Assembly: GCA_947493745.1 (NCBI GenBank)
Contig: CANLSM010000002.1
Location: 124,001-188,000, forward strand
Origin: an uncultured Paracoccaceae bacterium
GTDB lineage: Bacteria; Pseudomonadota; Alphaproteobacteria; Rhodobacterales; Rhodobacteraceae
DNA length: 64,000 nt
Direction: 5' to 3'
The notes under the pieces are model-generated. The model saw only the letters and a list, made by a program, of their open reading frames with translations, had not been told where the DNA came from and made no database searches. Below, one piece after another: positions 45,946 to 58,256 of this stretch. Within the stretch, counting starts at the first letter, position 1; every line of letters begins with the position of its first letter. Both the position numbers and the translations under genes were made by a program.

Positions 45946-45988
45946 CGACCCTTAGAAGTTAACTGCAAGCCCGAGAGGCACTTTCGAT

Positions 45989-46297
45989 ATGCAGAGTCAA
46001 AACATACGTATTCGGCTTAAGGCCTTCGATTATCGCGTTCTGGATGCCAGCACGCAGGAAATCGTGTCGACAGCCAAGCGGACCGGCGCGCAGGTGCGTG
46101 GCCCGATCCCGCTGCCGAACAAGATCGAGAAGTTCACGGTTCTTCGGAGCCCGCATGTGAACAAGAAATCCCGTGAACAGTTCGAAATCCGCACACATAA
46201 GCGGCTTTTGGACATTGTTGACCCCACACCGCAGACTGTGGACGCGCTGATGAAGCTCGACCTCGCCGCCGGTGTGGACGTCGAAATCAAGCTCTGA
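45989..46297 (+). CDS. rpsJ: Ribosomal protein S10
   Basis: 102 residues. S10 is a 30S head protein and, with NusB, an antitermination factor; it also binds the NusG C-terminus. [17 protein letters not shown] and [29 protein letters not shown] are present. First gene of the S10 cluster, 81 bases after tuf; no separate promoter is evident. Confidence 0.98.
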   Translation: MQSQNIRIRLKAFDYRVLDASTQEIVSTAKRTGAQVRGPIPLPNKIEKFTVLRSPHVNKKSREQFEIRTHKRLLDIVDPTPQTVDALMKLDLAAGVDVEIKL

Positions 46298-46307
46298 GGT
46301 GTCTGAG

Positions 46308-47159
46308 ATGCGCACTGGAGTACTCGCAAAGAAGCTGGGCATGACCCGGCTCTTCATGGAAGACGGAAAGCAAATCCCTGTGACTGTTCTTTCAATGGAA
46401 AACTGTCAGGTCGTGGCACAGCGCACCGGCGAGCGTGACGGCTATTCCGCTGTTCAGCTTGGGGCGGGTGAGGCCAAGGCCAAGCGGACAACCGCTGCCA
46501 TGCGTGGGCATTTCGCCTCTGCCAAGGTTGCGCCGAAGCGCAAGCTGGCCGAGTTCCGCGTAAGCCCCGAGAACCTGATCGAGGTCGGTGAAGAGATCAC
46601 GGCGAACCATTACTTCGAGGGTCAGTTCGTCGATGTGGCCGGCACCTCGATCGGTAAGGGTTTTGCCGGTGCGATGAAGCGGCACAACTTTGGCGGGCTG
46701 CGCGCCTCGCACGGTGTGTCGATCTCGCATCGTTCGCATGGCTCCACCGGTCAGTGTCAGGATCCTGGCAAGGTTTTCAAAGGCAAGAAGATGGCGGGTC
46801 ACATGGGTTCGGTCCGGGTGACCACCCAGAACCTGCAAGTTGTCAAAACCGATGCCGAGCGTGGCCTGATCATGGTCAAGGGTGCGGTTCCAGGCTCCAA
46901 AGGCGGCTGGGTGATGATCAAGGATGCGGTCAAGAAGGCCACGCCCGAGAACGTGATCCTGCCTGCGGCTCTGAAATCCGCCGCTGCCGAAGCTGAGAAG
47001 CTGGCCGAAGAAGCCGCTGCTCAGGCTGCTGCTGAAGCGGAAGCTGCCGCAGCCGCCGCTGCCGCAGAAGAGCAGGCCGCAATGGAGGCTGCTGCTGAAG
47101 CTGAAGCGACCGAGGCACCCGCATCGGATGACGCCCCAGAAGGAGGCGACAAGGAATGA
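46308..47159 (+). CDS. rplC: Ribosomal protein L3 with long Ala/Glu-rich tail
   Basis: 283 residues, about 65-75 more than typical. The core (1-218) has [24 protein letters not shown] and [20 protein letters not shown]. Residues about 219-283 form a low-complexity tail of Ala and Glu with a few Lys, ending DAPEGGDKE, predicted to be helical then disordered. I know of similar tails in Rhodobacterales. The ATG at 46308 lies ten bases after rpsJ; the stop overlaps the rplD start (ATGA). Confidence 0.96.
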   Translation: MRTGVLAKKLGMTRLFMEDGKQIPVTVLSMENCQVVAQRTGERDGYSAVQLGAGEAKAKRTTAAMRGHFASAKVAPKRKLAEFRVSPENLIEVGEEITANHYFEGQFVDVAGTSIGKGFAGAMKRHNFGGLRASHGVSISHRSHGSTGQCQDPGKVFKGKKMAGHMGSVRVTTQNLQVVKTDAERGLIMVKGAVPGSKGGWVMIKDAVKKATPENVILPAALKSAAAEAEKLAEEAAAQAAAEAEAAAAAAAAEEQAAMEAAAEAEATEAPASDDAPEGGDKE

Positions 47160-47776
47160 AGACCGATGTGATCAAACTGGACACTAAGAAGGCGGGCTCG
47201 ATTGATCTCGACGACGCGATCTTTGGTCTTGAGCCGCGCGCTGACATTCTGCACCGCGTCGTGCGCTGGCAACGGGCCCGCGCGCAGGCCGGTACACACA
47301 AGGTGAAGACCCGTTCGGAGACGAGCTACTCCACCAAGAAGATCTATCGCCAGAAGGGCACCGGTGGCGCACGCCATGGTGACCGCAACGCGCCGATCTT
47401 CAAGAAAGGTGGCGTCTACAAGGGTCCGACCCCGCGCAGCCACGCCCATGATCTGCCCAAGAAGTTCCGCAAGCTGGGTTTGCGTCATGCGCTCAGCGCC
47501 AAGGCGACAGCCGGTGAGCTCATTGTGCTGGAGGCCGCCGAGCTGAAAGAAGGCAAGACCAAGGAACTCGCCGCTGCGATGAAGAAGCTGGGCTGGAAAC
47601 AGGCGCTGGTCATCGACGGGGCCGAGGTCAACGAGGGCTTCGCACAGGCTGCGCGCAACATCGAGGGTCTCGATGTGCTGCCGAGCATGGGTGCGAATGT
47701 CTATGACATCCTGAAACGTGACACGCTGGTGCTGACCAAGGCTGGCGTTGAAGCCCTGGAGGCTCGTCTGAAATGA
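47156..47776 (+). CDS. rplD: Ribosomal protein L4
   Basis: 206 residues. A 50S exit-tunnel protein that in some bacteria represses the S10 operon. The tunnel loop [22 protein letters not shown] is intact. Starts and ends with four-base ATGA overlaps with rplC and rplW. Confidence 0.98.
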   Translation: MKTDVIKLDTKKAGSIDLDDAIFGLEPRADILHRVVRWQRARAQAGTHKVKTRSETSYSTKKIYRQKGTGGARHGDRNAPIFKKGGVYKGPTPRSHAHDLPKKFRKLGLRHALSAKATAGELIVLEAAELKEGKTKELAAAMKKLGWKQALVIDGAEVNEGFAQAARNIEGLDVLPSMGANVYDILKRDTLVLTKAGVEALEARLK

Positions 47777-48069
47777 GCACCAAAACAGAACTCTATGACG
47801 TGATCCGCAAGCCGATCATCACCGAGAAGGCCACAATGGCGTCCGAACATGGCGCCGTGGTTTTCGAAGTGGCGATTGATGCAAACAAGCCGCAGATCAA
47901 GGAGGCCGTCGAAAGCCTCTTCAACGTCAAGGTGAAAGCGGTTAACACCACGATCACCAAAGGCAAGACCAAGCGTTTCAAGGGCAAGCCCGGCCGACGC
48001 AAGGACGTGAAGAAAGCCTATGTCACGCTTGAGGATGGCAACACCATCGACGTGACAACGGGTCTTTGA
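47773..48069 (+). CDS. rplW: Ribosomal protein L23
   Basis: 98 residues. Sits at the tunnel exit and docks trigger factor and [17 protein letters not shown] and [20 protein letters not shown] are conserved. Confidence 0.98.
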   Translation: MSTKTELYDVIRKPIITEKATMASEHGAVVFEVAIDANKPQIKEAVESLFNVKVKAVNTTITKGKTKRFKGKPGRRKDVKKAYVTLEDGNTIDVTTGL

Positions 48070-48095
48070 ACTAGAAGCAAACGGAAGACAGCAAG

Positions 48096-48935
48096 ATGGC
48101 ATTGAAGTCGTATAAACCGACAACGCCAGGCCAGCGCGGGCTGGTTCTGATCGACCGTTCGGAGCTTTGGAAAGGCCGCCCGGTCAAAGCCCTCACCGAG
48201 GGTTTGATCAAGAAGGCGGGTCGGAACAACACCGGACGGATCACCATGCGACGCCGCGGGGGTGGGGCCAAGCGCCTCTACCGCATCGTCGATTTCAAAC
48301 GTCGCAAGTTCGATGTCGAGGCAACGGTCGAGCGGATCGAGTATGATCCCAACCGGACGGCCTTCATCGCTCTGGTGAAGTATTCGGATGGTGAGCAGGC
48401 CTACATCCTCGCGCCGCAGCGTCTGGCCGTCGGTGACAAGGTTGTCTCCTCGAACAAGGCGGATGTGAAGCCGGGCAACGCGATGCCGTTCACCGGCATG
48501 CCGATCGGTACGATCATCCACAATATCGAGATGAAGCCGGGCAAGGGTGGGCAGATCGCACGCGCCGCCGGAACATATGCTCAGTTTGTGGGTCGTGATG
48601 GCGGGTATGCGCAGATCCGGCTCTCCTCGGGCGAGCTGCGTCTGGTGCGTCAGGAATGCATGGCGACCGTCGGTGCGGTCTCGAATCCTGACAACTCGAA
48701 CCAGAACCTCGGCAAGGCCGGTCGCAACCGTCATCTGGGCAAACGCCCGTCGGTGCGCGGTGTTGTCATGAACCCGGTCGATCACCCGCATGGTGGTGGT
48801 GAAGGTCGGACCTCGGGTGGCCGTCATCCGGTGTCGCCCTGGGGCAAGCCGACCAAGGGTGCCCGCACCCGCACCAACAAGACGACGGATAAATATATCC
48901 TGCGTTCCCGCCACGCGAAGAAGAAGGGCCGCTAA
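48096..48935 (+). CDS. rplB: Ribosomal protein L2
   Basis: 279 residues. Core peptidyl-transferase-area protein. [18 protein letters not shown], the conserved His in [11 protein letters not shown] and the basic C-terminus [10 protein letters not shown] are present. Confidence 0.98.
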   Translation: MALKSYKPTTPGQRGLVLIDRSELWKGRPVKALTEGLIKKAGRNNTGRITMRRRGGGAKRLYRIVDFKRRKFDVEATVERIEYDPNRTAFIALVKYSDGEQAYILAPQRLAVGDKVVSSNKADVKPGNAMPFTGMPIGTIIHNIEMKPGKGGQIARAAGTYAQFVGRDGGYAQIRLSSGELRLVRQECMATVGAVSNPDNSNQNLGKAGRNRHLGKRPSVRGVVMNPVDHPHGGGEGRTSGGRHPVSPWGKPTKGARTRTNKTTDKYILRSRHAKKKGR

Positions 48936-48938
48936 GAC

Positions 48939-49217
48939 ATGGCACGTTCAGTATGGAAAGGGCCCTTTGTTGATTCCTATGTTCTCAAGAAAGCTGAGAA
49001 AAGCCGGGAATCGGGCCGCAATGAAGTCATCAAGATCTGGTCTCGTCGTTCGACGATCCTGCCGCAGTTCGTTGGTCTGACCTTCGGGGTCTATAACGGG
49101 CACAAACATATCCCGGTGAATGTCACCGAAGAGATGATCGGCCAGAAATTCGGCGAATACTCTCCGACCCGGACCTACTATGGTCACGCGGCGGACAAAA
49201 AAGCGAAACGGAAGTAA
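48939..49217 (+). CDS. rpsS: Ribosomal protein S19
   Basis: 92 residues. Binds 16S rRNA in the 30S head with S13. [12 protein letters not shown] and [25 protein letters not shown] are characteristic. Three bases after rplB and three before rplV. Confidence 0.98.
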   Translation: MARSVWKGPFVDSYVLKKAEKSRESGRNEVIKIWSRRSTILPQFVGLTFGVYNGHKHIPVNVTEEMIGQKFGEYSPTRTYYGHAADKKAKRK

Positions 49218-49220
49218 GCC

Positions 49221-49607
49221 ATGGGCAAGGACAAGAACCCCCGCCGCGTGGCGGAGAATGAGGCGATGGCCGTCAGCCGAATGCTGCGCACCTCGCCCCA
49301 GAAGCTCAATCTGGTCGCCCAGATGATCCGGAACAAGCCGGTCGACAAGGCGCTGACAGATCTGACGTTCTCGAAAAAGCGCGTGGCCGCTGACGTGAAG
49401 AAGACCCTTCAGTCGGCGATTGCGAATGCGGAAAACAATCACAACCTCGACGTGGACGAGCTGGTTGTTGCAGAAGCCTGGGTCGGCAAGAACCTGACCA
49501 TGAAACGCGGTCGCCCCCGGGCGCGCGGACGCTTCGGCAAGATCCTGAAGCCGTTTGCGCAGGTCACCATCAAGGTGCGCCAGGTTGGTGAAGAGGAGCA
49601 AGCCTAA
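49221..49607 (+). CDS. rplV: Ribosomal protein L22
   Basis: 128 residues. Its long hairpin lines the exit tunnel ([17 protein letters not shown]). [17 protein letters not shown] is the conserved start of the globular part. The stop overlaps the rpsC start (TAATG). Confidence 0.97.
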   Translation: MGKDKNPRRVAENEAMAVSRMLRTSPQKLNLVAQMIRNKPVDKALTDLTFSKKRVAADVKKTLQSAIANAENNHNLDVDELVVAEAWVGKNLTMKRGRPRARGRFGKILKPFAQVTIKVRQVGEEEQA

Positions 49608-50323
49608 TGGGTCAGAAGATCAATCCAATCGGCCTGCGCCTGCAGGTGAACCGCACATGGGACAGCCGTTGGTACGCCGACAGCAAGGACTATGGTGATC
49701 TGCTTCACGAGGATCTTGCGATCCGCGAATACGTGAAGAAGAACGCCTCTCAGGCCGGGATTTCCCGCGTCATCATCGAGCGCCCGCACAAGAAGTGCCG
49801 TGTCACGATCCACGCAGCCCGTCCCGGTGTCATCATCGGCAAGAAAGGTGCGGATATCGAGACGCTGCGCAAGGAACTGGCGAAGATGACCGAGTCCGAG
49901 CTGCATCTCAACATCGTTGAGGTTCGCAAGCCCGAGATTGATGCTGCCCTGGTTGCCGAGAATATCGGTCAGCAGCTTGAGCGTCGTGTGTCCTTCCGCC
50001 GGGCGATGAAACGCTCGGTCCAGAATGCGATGCGCATGGGTGCCCTTGGTATCCGTATCAACTGTGCCGGCCGTCTCGGTGGTGCTGAGATCGCGCGGAC
50101 CGAATGGTATCGCGAGGGCCGGGTGCCGCTGCACACGCTGCGCGCCGATATCGATTACGCTCACCACGAGGCGCTCACCGCCTATGGGATCATCGGCATC
50201 AAGGTCTGGATCTTCAAGGGCGAGATCATGGAACATGATCCGCAGGCCCGTGACCGTCGCCAGTCCGAGTTGCAGGAAGGTGGCGCAGGTCGCCCGCAAC
50301 GTCGCGACCGCGAACGCGCATAA
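49607..50323 (+). CDS. rpsC: Ribosomal protein S3
   Basis: 238 residues. KH domain with [18 protein letters not shown], followed by the S3 C-terminal domain ([26 protein letters not shown]). Lines the mRNA entry path. Confidence 0.98.
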   Translation: MGQKINPIGLRLQVNRTWDSRWYADSKDYGDLLHEDLAIREYVKKNASQAGISRVIIERPHKKCRVTIHAARPGVIIGKKGADIETLRKELAKMTESELHLNIVEVRKPEIDAALVAENIGQQLERRVSFRRAMKRSVQNAMRMGALGIRINCAGRLGGAEIARTEWYREGRVPLHTLRADIDYAHHEALTAYGIIGIKVWIFKGEIMEHDPQARDRRQSELQEGGAGRPQRRDRERA

Positions 50324-50335
50324 AGGAACAAAGAG

Positions 50336-50749
50336 ATGCTTTCACCAAAGCGCACAAAATTCCGTAAAATGCACAAGGGCCGGATCCACGGTCAGGCCCC
50401 GGGCGGTACGGATATCACATTCGGGACCTATGGCCTCAAGGCCACCGAGCCCGAGCGGATCACCGCACGTCAGATCGAGTCTGCACGTCGCGCCATGACA
50501 CGTCACATGAAGCGTCAGGGCCGGGTCTGGATCCGGATTTTCCCTGATGTGCCCGTGTCCAAAAAACCCACCGAAGTTCGGATGGGTAAAGGCAAGGGTT
50601 CGGTCGAGTATTGGGCCGCCAAAGTTAAGCCTGGACGCATCATGTTTGAGATTGACGGCGTGGGCGAAGATGTGGCAAAGGAGGCGCTCCGGCTGGCAGC
50701 CATGAAGCTGCCGGTTAAGTGCCGTTTTGTTACGCGCGAGGATTGGTAA
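50336..50749 (+). CDS. rplP: Ribosomal protein L16
   Basis: 137 residues. Near the A-site t[39 protein letters not shown] and [10 protein letters not shown] are conserved. Followed by a 100-base gap with a hairpin. Confidence 0.98.
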   Translation: MLSPKRTKFRKMHKGRIHGQAPGGTDITFGTYGLKATEPERITARQIESARRAMTRHMKRQGRVWIRIFPDVPVSKKPTEVRMGKGKGSVEYWAAKVKPGRIMFEIDGVGEDVAKEALRLAAMKLPVKCRFVTREDW

Positions 50750-50755
50750 GACACG

Positions 50756-50792
50756 TCCCCTCCCAGCGGGCAGGGGATACGGTCTTATTTTT
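50756..50792 (+). terminator. Hairpin between rplP and rpmC
   Basis: TCCCCTCCC (50756-50764) pairs with GGG-c-AGGGGA (50768-50777) over an AGC loop, followed after eight bases by TTATTTTTGTTGTT. Possibly an attenuator dividing the S10 and spc parts. Confidence 0.5.
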
Positions 50793-50850
50793 GTTGTTGG
50801 AAAAGCGCCGGGGATGGCCCCGGGTCTGCTTCTGATGAAAGGACAGCGTC

Positions 50851-51051
50851 ATGAACGCTTCAGATCTGCGTGAAAAAACGCCAGATGAGCTTCGTACGGA
50901 GCTGGAAAACCTGAAGAAGGAGAGCTTCAATCTCCGCTTTCAGGCGGCCACAGGCCAGATGGAAAACACCGCACGCATGCGCACGGTTCGCCGGGATGCC
51001 GCACGCGTTAAGACGATTCTGAACGAAAAAGCTGCAGCGGCAGCTGAGTAA
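50851..51051 (+). CDS. rpmC: Ribosomal protein L29
   Basis: 66 residues, mostly two helices. [27 protein letters not shown] is the family pattern. Near the exit tunnel beside L23. The ATG follows AAAGGACAGCGTC. Confidence 0.97.
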   Translation: MNASDLREKTPDELRTELENLKKESFNLRFQAATGQMENTARMRTVRRDAARVKTILNEKAAAAAE

Positions 51052-51063
51052 GGGTGAGATAAG

Positions 51064-51294
51064 ATGCCAAAGCGTATTCTGACAGGCACCGTGACCAGCG
51101 ACCAGAACGCCCAGACTGTGACAGTCTCGGTCGAGCGTCGTTTCACGCACCCTGTGCTCAAGAAGACGATCCGTAAGTCCAAGAAATATCGTGCGCATGA
51201 TGCGAACGAACAGTTCAAGGTGGGTGATGCCGTTCGTATCCGCGAATGCGCGCCTGTCTCGAAAACCAAACGCTGGGAAGTTGTGGCCGACTGA
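51064..51294 (+). CDS. rpsQ: Ribosomal protein S17
   Basis: 76 residues. Primary 16S rRNA-binding OB-fold protein. [22 protein letters not shown] and [15 protein letters not shown] are conserved. 12 bases after rpmC. Confidence 0.97.
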   Translation: MPKRILTGTVTSDQNAQTVTVSVERRFTHPVLKKTIRKSKKYRAHDANEQFKVGDAVRIRECAPVSKTKRWEVVAD

Positions 51295-51356
51295 GCCACC
51301 ACCTTTCAGGTTAGTCGAAACCGTGGGACTGGTTCCCACAGGTCGGGAGAAACCAA

Positions 51357-51725
51357 ATGATCCAGATGCAGACCAATCTGGATGTTGCTGACAACTCCGG
51401 CGCGCGCCGGGTTCAGTGCATCAAGGTTCTGGGCGGTTCCAAACGGAAATACGCCAGCGTCGGTGACATTATCGTTGTCTCTGTGAAGGAAGCCATTCCG
51501 CGCGGTCGCGTGAAGAAGGGTGACGTTCGCAAGGCAGTGGTGGTGCGCACCGCCAAGGAAGTCCGTCGCGAAGACGGCACCGCGATCCGTTTCGATCGCA
51601 ACGCAGCCGTTATCCTCAACAATGCCGGTGAGCCTGTTGGCACACGCATCTTCGGCCCTGTTGTACGCGAGCTGCGGGCCAAGAACTTCATGAAGATCAT
51701 CTCGCTTGCGCCGGAGGTGCTGTGA
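51357..51725 (+). CDS. rplN: Ribosomal protein L14
   Basis: 122 residues. Lies at the subunit interface. [19 protein letters not shown] and the C-terminal [23 protein letters not shown] are characteristic. Its stop overlaps the rplX ATG by one base. Confidence 0.98.
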   Translation: MIQMQTNLDVADNSGARRVQCIKVLGGSKRKYASVGDIIVVSVKEAIPRGRVKKGDVRKAVVVRTAKEVRREDGTAIRFDRNAAVILNNAGEPVGTRIFGPVVRELRAKNFMKIISLAPEVL

Positions 51726-52039
51726 TGGCTGCGAAACTCCGCAAGGGCGACAAGGTCGTCGTATTGACCGGCAAGGACAAGGGCCGCCAGGGCGAGATCC
51801 TGAAAGTCATGCCGAAAGAGGGCAAAGCGGTTGTCGGTGGCATCAACACAGCCATTCGTCACACCAAGCAGAGCCAGAGTGGCCAGGGTGGCCGGATCCC
51901 TCAGGACCAGCCCATTCAGCTGAGCAACATTGCGCTTGTCGACCCCAAGGACGGCGGTCCGACCCGCGTTGGCTTCAAAATGGATGGCGACAAGAAGGTT
52001 CGCTATGCAAAGAAATCCGGGGAGGTCATCAATGGCTGA
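51725..52039 (+). CDS. rplX: Ribosomal protein L24
   Basis: 104 residues. KOW motif [25 protein letters not shown] (in two parts) starts the protein; initiates 50S assembly. I choose ATG 51725 with GGAGG at 51712-51716; the GTG at 51722 is too close. The end overlaps the rplE start by eight bases. Confidence 0.97.
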   Translation: MAAKLRKGDKVVVLTGKDKGRQGEILKVMPKEGKAVVGGINTAIRHTKQSQSGQGGRIPQDQPIQLSNIALVDPKDGGPTRVGFKMDGDKKVRYAKKSGEVING

Positions 52040-52583
52040 GTATACCCCTCGTCTGAAAGCCTCCTACAAAGCCGACGTTGCGAAGGCGATGAAGGAAGAG
52101 TTTTCCTACAAGAACGACATGATGATCCCCAAGCTCGACAAGATCGTGCTGAATATGGGCGTCGGTGAGGCTGTTGCCGACAGCAAGAAGATCCGCTCCG
52201 CGCATGATGATCTGATGGCGATTGCCGGTCAGAAGCCGGTCATCACCAAGGCGAAGAAATCCATCGCCGGTTTCAAGGTGCGTGAAGAGATGCCGCTTGG
52301 CGTCAAGGTCACGCTCCGCGGCAACCGGATGTATGAATTCCTCGACCGTCTGGTGACCATCGCCATGCCGCGTGTCCGGGATTTCCGGGGCGTGTCGTCC
52401 AAATCCTTCGACGGGCGCGGCAATTACGCGCTCGGCCTGAAGGAGCACATCGTTTTTCCCGAGATCGAGTACGACAAGGTCGATCAGATCTGGGGAATGG
52501 ATATCGTCATCTGCACCACCGCAAAGTCTGATGCGGAAGCGAAAAGCCTGTTGGCCAAGTTCAACATGCCTTTCCAGGCTTGA
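52032..52583 (+). CDS. rplE: Ribosomal protein L5
   Basis: 183 residues. Binds 5S rRNA with L18. [31 protein letters not shown] and [18 protein letters not shown] are conserved. The ATG at 52032 lies inside the end of rplX, indicating coupling. Confidence 0.97.
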   Translation: MAEYTPRLKASYKADVAKAMKEEFSYKNDMMIPKLDKIVLNMGVGEAVADSKKIRSAHDDLMAIAGQKPVITKAKKSIAGFKVREEMPLGVKVTLRGNRMYEFLDRLVTIAMPRVRDFRGVSSKSFDGRGNYALGLKEHIVFPEIEYDKVDQIWGMDIVICTTAKSDAEAKSLLAKFNMPFQA

Positions 52584-52601
52584 GCGGGAGGAGACTGAAA
52601 A

Positions 52602-52907
52602 ATGGCTAAAGTCAGCATGATCCAGCGCCAGAAGAAACGCGAAAAGCTGGTGGCAAAATATGCCGCGAAGCGCGCCGATCTCAAAGAGCAGCTGGAAAAC
52701 CGCGATCTGCCCCTGGGCGAGCGTGTGCAGCTTTCGATGAAACTCGCGAAGCTGCCCCGCAACTCCTCGGCAACACGGCTCAACAGCCGGTGCCTCATCA
52801 CCGGGCGTCCGAAGTCGTATTACCGCAAACTGAAAATGTCGCGTATCGCGCTGCGGGACCTGGCCTCCAAAGGTCAGATCCCCGGCATGGTCAAGTCGAG
52901 CTGGTAA
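52602..52907 (+). CDS. rpsN: Ribosomal protein S14 (long, zinc-free form)
   Basis: 101 residues, the C- (zinc-free) type: the four-cysteine knuckle of the short form is absent. [15 protein letters not shown] and [15 protein letters not shown] are the signature. Confidence 0.97.
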   Translation: MAKVSMIQRQKKREKLVAKYAAKRADLKEQLENRDLPLGERVQLSMKLAKLPRNSSATRLNSRCLITGRPKSYYRKLKMSRIALRDLASKGQIPGMVKSSW

Positions 52908-52922
52908 GGGAGGTCCAAAGAT

Positions 52923-53321
52923 ATGTCTATGAACGATCCTTTGGGCGATATGCTCACACGCATCCGCAACGCTCAGATGCGCGGCAAGTCCACAGTGCGC
53001 TCGCCGGCCTCGAAAATTCGCGGCTGGGTGCTCGAAGTGCTTGAGAAAGAGGGCTACATCCGTGGTTTCGAGAAAGTCGAAGGCGCCCGTGGTCTGCCGG
53101 AACTGGAAATCAGCCTGAAATACTATGATGGCATCCCGGTGATCCGTGAACTCAAGCGCGTTTCCACCCCTGGTCGTCGGGTCTATTCCGGCGTCAAGGA
53201 TATCCCGTCGGTCCGTCAGGGCCTGGGGATCGCAATCGTCTCCACACCCAAAGGTGTGATGTCCGATGCACAGGCCCGCACCGAGAATGTCGGTGGCGAG
53301 ATCCTGTGCCGGGTCTTCTAA
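52923..53321 (+). CDS. rpsH: Ribosomal protein S8
   Basis: 132 residues. Binds 16S rRNA helix 21 and in many bacteria represses the spc operon. [16 protein letters not shown] and the C-terminal [22 protein letters not shown] are conserved. Confidence 0.98.
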   Translation: MSMNDPLGDMLTRIRNAQMRGKSTVRSPASKIRGWVLEVLEKEGYIRGFEKVEGARGLPELEISLKYYDGIPVIRELKRVSTPGRRVYSGVKDIPSVRQGLGIAIVSTPKGVMSDAQARTENVGGEILCRVF

Positions 53322-53333
53322 GGGGGATTGGTG

Positions 53334-53867
53334 ATGTCTCGAATTGGTAAAAAACCGGTCGAGTTGCCGGGCGGCGTGTCCGCTACGGTCTCTGGCCAGT
53401 CGATTGAAATCAAGGGCCCCAAAGGTGTCCGCAGCTTCAAGGCCACTGATGATGTGAGCCTCAAGGTTGAAGACAACACCGTGTCGGTGGAGCCGCGTGG
53501 CAAGTCCAAGCGGGCGCGCCAGCAGTGGGGCATGAGCCGCACGCAGGTCGCAAACTGCGTGACCGGCGTGACCGAGGGTTTCAAGAAAGAGCTTGAGATC
53601 AACGGTGTGGGTTATCGTGCGGCCATTCAGGGCAAGGTCCTGAAACTGTCGCTGGGTTATTCCCACGATGTTGAGTTCGACATTCCTGATGCTGTGCAGA
53701 TCACAGCGCCCAAACCGACCGAGATCATTGTCGAAGGCATTGATCAGCAGGTTGTAGGGCAGGTGGCCGCCAACATCCGCGAATGGCGCAAGCCGGAGCC
53801 CTACAAGGGCAAGGGCATCAAGTACAAAGACGAATTCATCTTCCGCAAGGAAGGGAAGAAGAAGTAA
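53334..53867 (+). CDS. rplF: Ribosomal protein L6
   Basis: 177 residues. Sits near the factor-binding site. [15 protein letters not shown] and the C-terminal [24 protein letters not shown] (in two parts) are typical. ATG 53334 preferred, with AAGGGGG ahead of it; upstream TTG and GTG are in frame. Confidence 0.97.
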   Translation: MSRIGKKPVELPGGVSATVSGQSIEIKGPKGVRSFKATDDVSLKVEDNTVSVEPRGKSKRARQQWGMSRTQVANCVTGVTEGFKKELEINGVGYRAAIQGKVLKLSLGYSHDVEFDIPDAVQITAPKPTEIIVEGIDQQVVGQVAANIREWRKPEPYKGKGIKYKDEFIFRKEGKKK

Positions 53868-53879
53868 GGACCGCGAATT

Positions 53880-54239
53880 ATGGCGAACTCGAAAAGAGAT
53901 CTGTTCCAGAAACGCCGCATGCGCGTCCGGAACAAACTGCGCAAAACGGCCAATGGCCGTCCGCGCCTGAGCGTGCATCGCTCGAACAAGAATATCTCTG
54001 TGCAGATCATTGATGATGCGCAGGGCAAGACACTGGCCAGCGCCTCCTCGCTTGAGAAGGATCTGGGCATCATTGGCAAGAACAACGTTGAGGCTGCGGC
54101 GAAAGTCGGGACCGAGATCGCTGCGCGCGCCAAGAAAGCCGGTGTTAAGGACGTTTATTTTGATCGCGGCGGCTTCCTGTTTCACGGGAAAGTCAAGGCG
54201 CTCGCAGATGCTGCCCGCGAGGGCGGTCTGAAGTTCTAG
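53880..54239 (+). CDS. rplR: Ribosomal protein L18
   Basis: 119 residues. 5S rRNA-binding. [27 protein letters not shown] and the final [24 protein letters not shown] are the family blocks (shown in part). Confidence 0.97.
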   Translation: MANSKRDLFQKRRMRVRNKLRKTANGRPRLSVHRSNKNISVQIIDDAQGKTLASASSLEKDLGIIGKNNVEAAAKVGTEIAARAKKAGVKDVYFDRGGFLFHGKVKALADAAREGGLKF

Positions 54240-54250
54240 GAGAGACGAGA

Positions 54251-54820
54251 ATGGCAAGAGATGACAATCGCCGGGATCGTCGGGACCGCGACGAGGCTCC
54301 TGAATTTCAGGACCGTCTGGTCGCGATCAACCGGGTCTCCAAAACGGTAAAAGGCGGTAAGCGCTTCGGTTTCGCAGCCCTCGTGGTTGTCGGTGACCAG
54401 AAGGGTCGTGTCGGCTTCGGCAAGGGCAAGGCCCGCGAAGTGCCCGAGGCGATCCGCAAGGCCACCGAGCAGGCCAAGCGCCAGATGATCCGCGTGCCCC
54501 TGCGTGAGGGTCGTACGTTGCACCACAACATGAACGGTCGCCATGGTGCGGGCAAGGTTGTGATGCGCACGGCACCCGCCGGTACGGGTATCATCGCCGG
54601 TGGTCCGATGCGCGCCGTGTTCGAGATGCTGGGCATCGCGGATGTGGTGGCCAAGTCGATCGGCTCGCAGAACCCTTACAACATGATCCGGGCGACCATG
54701 GACGGTCTGACGAAACAGTCGAGCCCGCGTCAGGTTGCATCGCGTCGTGGCAAGAAGGTGGCCGACATTCTGCCGAAACAGGCGGATGCGGCGCCAGAGC
54801 CAGCAGCTGCGGAGGCCTGA
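54251..54820 (+). CDS. rpsE: Ribosomal protein S5
   Basis: 189 residues. [19 protein letters not shown] and [21 protein letters not shown] form the dsRNA-binding-like domain; helps unwind mRNA at entry. GAGA-GACGAGA before the ATG is a modest ribosome site. Confidence 0.97.
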   Translation: MARDDNRRDRRDRDEAPEFQDRLVAINRVSKTVKGGKRFGFAALVVVGDQKGRVGFGKGKAREVPEAIRKATEQAKRQMIRVPLREGRTLHHNMNGRHGAGKVVMRTAPAGTGIIAGGPMRAVFEMLGIADVVAKSIGSQNPYNMIRATMDGLTKQSSPRQVASRRGKKVADILPKQADAAPEPAAAEA

Positions 54821-54824
54821 TCCG

Positions 54825-55010
54825 ATGGGAACGATCATAGTCAAGCAGATCGGCTCGCCGATCCGTCGTCCGAAAGACCAGCGTCAGACGCTGGTCGGCC
54901 TGGGCCTGAACAAGATGCACAAGACCCGTGAACTGGAGGACACCCCTTCCGTGCGCGGCATGGTCAACAAGATCCCGCATCTGGTCCAGATCATCGAAGA
55001 AAAGAAGTAA
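54825..55010 (+). CDS. rpmD: Ribosomal protein L30
   Basis: 61 residues. [20 protein letters not shown] and [22 protein letters not shown] are the conserved L30 features. ATG 54825 lies four bases after rpsE. Confidence 0.96.
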   Translation: MGTIIVKQIGSPIRRPKDQRQTLVGLGLNKMHKTRELEDTPSVRGMVNKIPHLVQIIEEKK

Positions 55011-55014
55011 GTGC

Positions 55015-55037
55015 ATCCCGGCCGCTTGTGCCGGGAT
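55015..55037 (+). other. Hairpin between rpmD and rplO
   Basis: 8-bp stem ATCCCGGC/GCCGGGAT with a seven-base loop; only a weak T-rich tail follows. Could be a processing site or attenuator. Confidence 0.45.
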
Positions 55038-55111
55038 CATTCGTTTGAAACGCCGTGGCTGCCCTGAGTTGACGCTTTGACGGGCATGTCCGGCAGATGA
55101 GGAGAAGCGTC

Positions 55112-55597
55112 ATGAAACTGAATGAACTGCGCGACAATCCCGGCGCAACCCCATCGAAGAAGCGCGTTGCCCGTGGCCCCGGTTCGGGCAAGGGCAAGAC
55201 CGCCGGTCGCGGTATCAAGGGGCAGAAATCCCGCTCGGGCGTTGCAATCAACGCCTATGAGGGTGGCCAGATGCCGCTCTATATGCGTCTGCCGAAACGC
55301 GGCTTCAATGTGCCGAACCCGAAAAAACACGCGGTCATCAACCTCGGCATCCTTCAGAAATTCATTGATGCTAAGAAAATCGACATCAAGAAGGACGTGA
55401 CCGAGGACGTGCTGGTCGAAAGCGGCCTCGTACGTCGCAAGCTCGACGGTGTCCGTCTGCTCGCCAAGGGTGAACTCTCCGCCAAGATCAAGTTGACAGT
55501 CACAGGTGCCTCCAAGGCGGCGGTGGCTGCGGTCGAGAAGGCCGGTGGTTCGGTCACTGTGACCGGCACAGCACAGGCCGAGGCGGCAGCGGAATAA
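55112..55597 (+). CDS. rplO: Ribosomal protein L15
   Basis: 161 residues. [42 protein letters not shown] (shown in part) is the basic N-terminal extension; the C-terminus is globular. ATG 55112 follows AGGAGAAGCGTC. Confidence 0.97.
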   Translation: MKLNELRDNPGATPSKKRVARGPGSGKGKTAGRGIKGQKSRSGVAINAYEGGQMPLYMRLPKRGFNVPNPKKHAVINLGILQKFIDAKKIDIKKDVTEDVLVESGLVRRKLDGVRLLAKGELSAKIKLTVTGASKAAVAAVEKAGGSVTVTGTAQAEAAAE

Positions 55598-55601
55598 ATC
55601 T

Positions 55602-55626
55602 TGTAGGCGCGCAAGTCGCGCTTACA
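55602..55626 (+). other. Hairpin between rplO and secY
   Basis: 10-bp stem (TGTAGGCGCG with CGCGCTTACA, one G-U) and a five-base loop, no T-run. May separate r-protein from secY expression by processing or attenuation. Confidence 0.5.
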
Positions 55627-55700
55627 TGGCATTGTGATCAAGTTTCGCGCCGTCTGGGGTTCAAATCGATCCCGGCGGCGCAGTCATGGGAGGCCAGTTG

Positions 55701-57046
<1,346 letters not shown>

Positions 57047-57050
<4 letters not shown>

Positions 57051-57694
57051 ACATAATACTGCTTGGCCCTCCGGGTGCCGGTAAGGGAACGCAGGCCCGC
57101 CTGCTAGTTGAAAAGCACGGGTTTGTGCAGCTTTCCACGGGGGACATGCTGCGCGCGGCCCGAACCTCGGGAACCGAGATGGGCAAGCAGGTGGCTGCGG
57201 TAATGGACCGCGGTGATCTTGTCACGGACGAGATCGTCATCGGTCTGATTGCAGAGCAGCTTGATACTGGCGCGGGTGCCAAGGGTGTCATCTTTGATGG
57301 TTTCCCGCGAACCCTGGCCCAGGCCGACGCCTTGTCGGAATTGCTGACCGGTCGGGGGGCCAGGCTGGATGCGGTTGTGGAGATGCGGGTTGATGACGAG
57401 GCCGTCATTCGCCGCATCTCGGGGCGCTTCACCTGCGACCGATGCGGCGAGGTCTACCACGACGACACCAAGCGCCCGGCAGATCCCGAGGCATGTGACA
57501 AATGCGGTGAGAACAAGTTCAAGCGCCGGGCCGATGACAATGCGGACAGCGTGCGGACAAGGCTTCTGGCCTATTACCGCGAGACCTCGCCGCTGATCGG
57601 CTATTACTATGCCAAGGGCCAGCTTCGCAGCGTTGACGGAATGGGCGAAATCGACGCTGTCCATACGGCGATCGAGAGTGCATTGAGGCCCTGA
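57047..57694 (+). CDS. adk: Adenylate kinase with zinc-type LID
   Basis: 215 residues. Interconverts ATP, AMP and ADP. P-loop [10 protein letters not shown] (7-16), AMP site and LID are present; the LID holds C130-x2-C133 and C150-x2-C153, the zinc-binding form rather than the hydrogen-bonded LID of enterics. Coupled to secY. Confidence 0.97.
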
Positions 57695-57703
57695 AAATAA
57701 GGG

Positions 57704-57731
57704 TTGACCCTGATCTTTTGGAGCCTATATT
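57704..57731 (+). promoter_or_regulatory. Predicted promoter of rpsM-rpsK-rpoA-rplQ
   Basis: -35 TTGACC (57704-57709), 16-base spacer, -10 TATATT (57726-57731), in the 178-base adk-rpsM gap. The best promoter match in the window. Confidence 0.7.
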
Positions 57732-57872
57732 CCGCCTTTCTCTTGACAGTGAGAGATTCGGTTTGCCGCGCATATTTTACGCGCGACAACCACCCTGAGA
57801 TGGCCCGGCTAAAGGGCTGATTGTGAAAAAAGGTTCTGGGGCTACGGAACCGCAATTGAAGGACGAAAGTAC

Positions 57873-58241
57873 GTGGCACGTATTGCAGGGGTGAACATCC
57901 CGACCAACAAGCAGGTGCATATCGCCCTGACTTACATCCACGGCATTGGCCGTGCATCTGCCAACCAGATCTGCGAGGCAAGCGGTGTCGAACCGACCCG
58001 CCGCGTCAACGAGCTGTCGGATGCCGAAGTGCTCAAGATCCGCGAGCAGATCGATGCGAACTTCATGGTCGAGGGTGACCTGCGCCGTGAGAAGTCGATG
58101 AACATCAAGCGCCTGATGGACCTGGGTTGCTATCGCGGCCTGCGGCACCGTCGTGGTCTTCCTGTGCGGGGTCAGCGGACCCACACCAACGCACGCACCC
58201 GCAAAGGGCCTGCCAAGGCCATCGCCGGTAAGAAGAAGTAA
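57873..58241 (+). CDS. rpsM: Ribosomal protein S13
   Basis: 122 residues from a GTG start (family opening [10 protein letters not shown]). Head protein contacting the P-site tRNA and L5. [15 protein letters not shown] and [20 protein letters not shown] are conserved. Confidence 0.97.
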   Translation: MARIAGVNIPTNKQVHIALTYIHGIGRASANQICEASGVEPTRRVNELSDAEVLKIREQIDANFMVEGDLRREKSMNIKRLMDLGCYRGLRHRRGLPVRGQRTHTNARTRKGPAKAIAGKKK

Positions 58242-58256
58242 GGGAGGGCTCGATCA

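Noticed and set aside
52029-54257. A 742-codon antisense open frame across the spc ribosomal genes, and a 734-codon one within rpoB (26147-28351)
   Set aside because: Both are complementary to highly conserved coding regions and show only codon-bias composition (His/Asp/Leu/Arg-rich), no domains.
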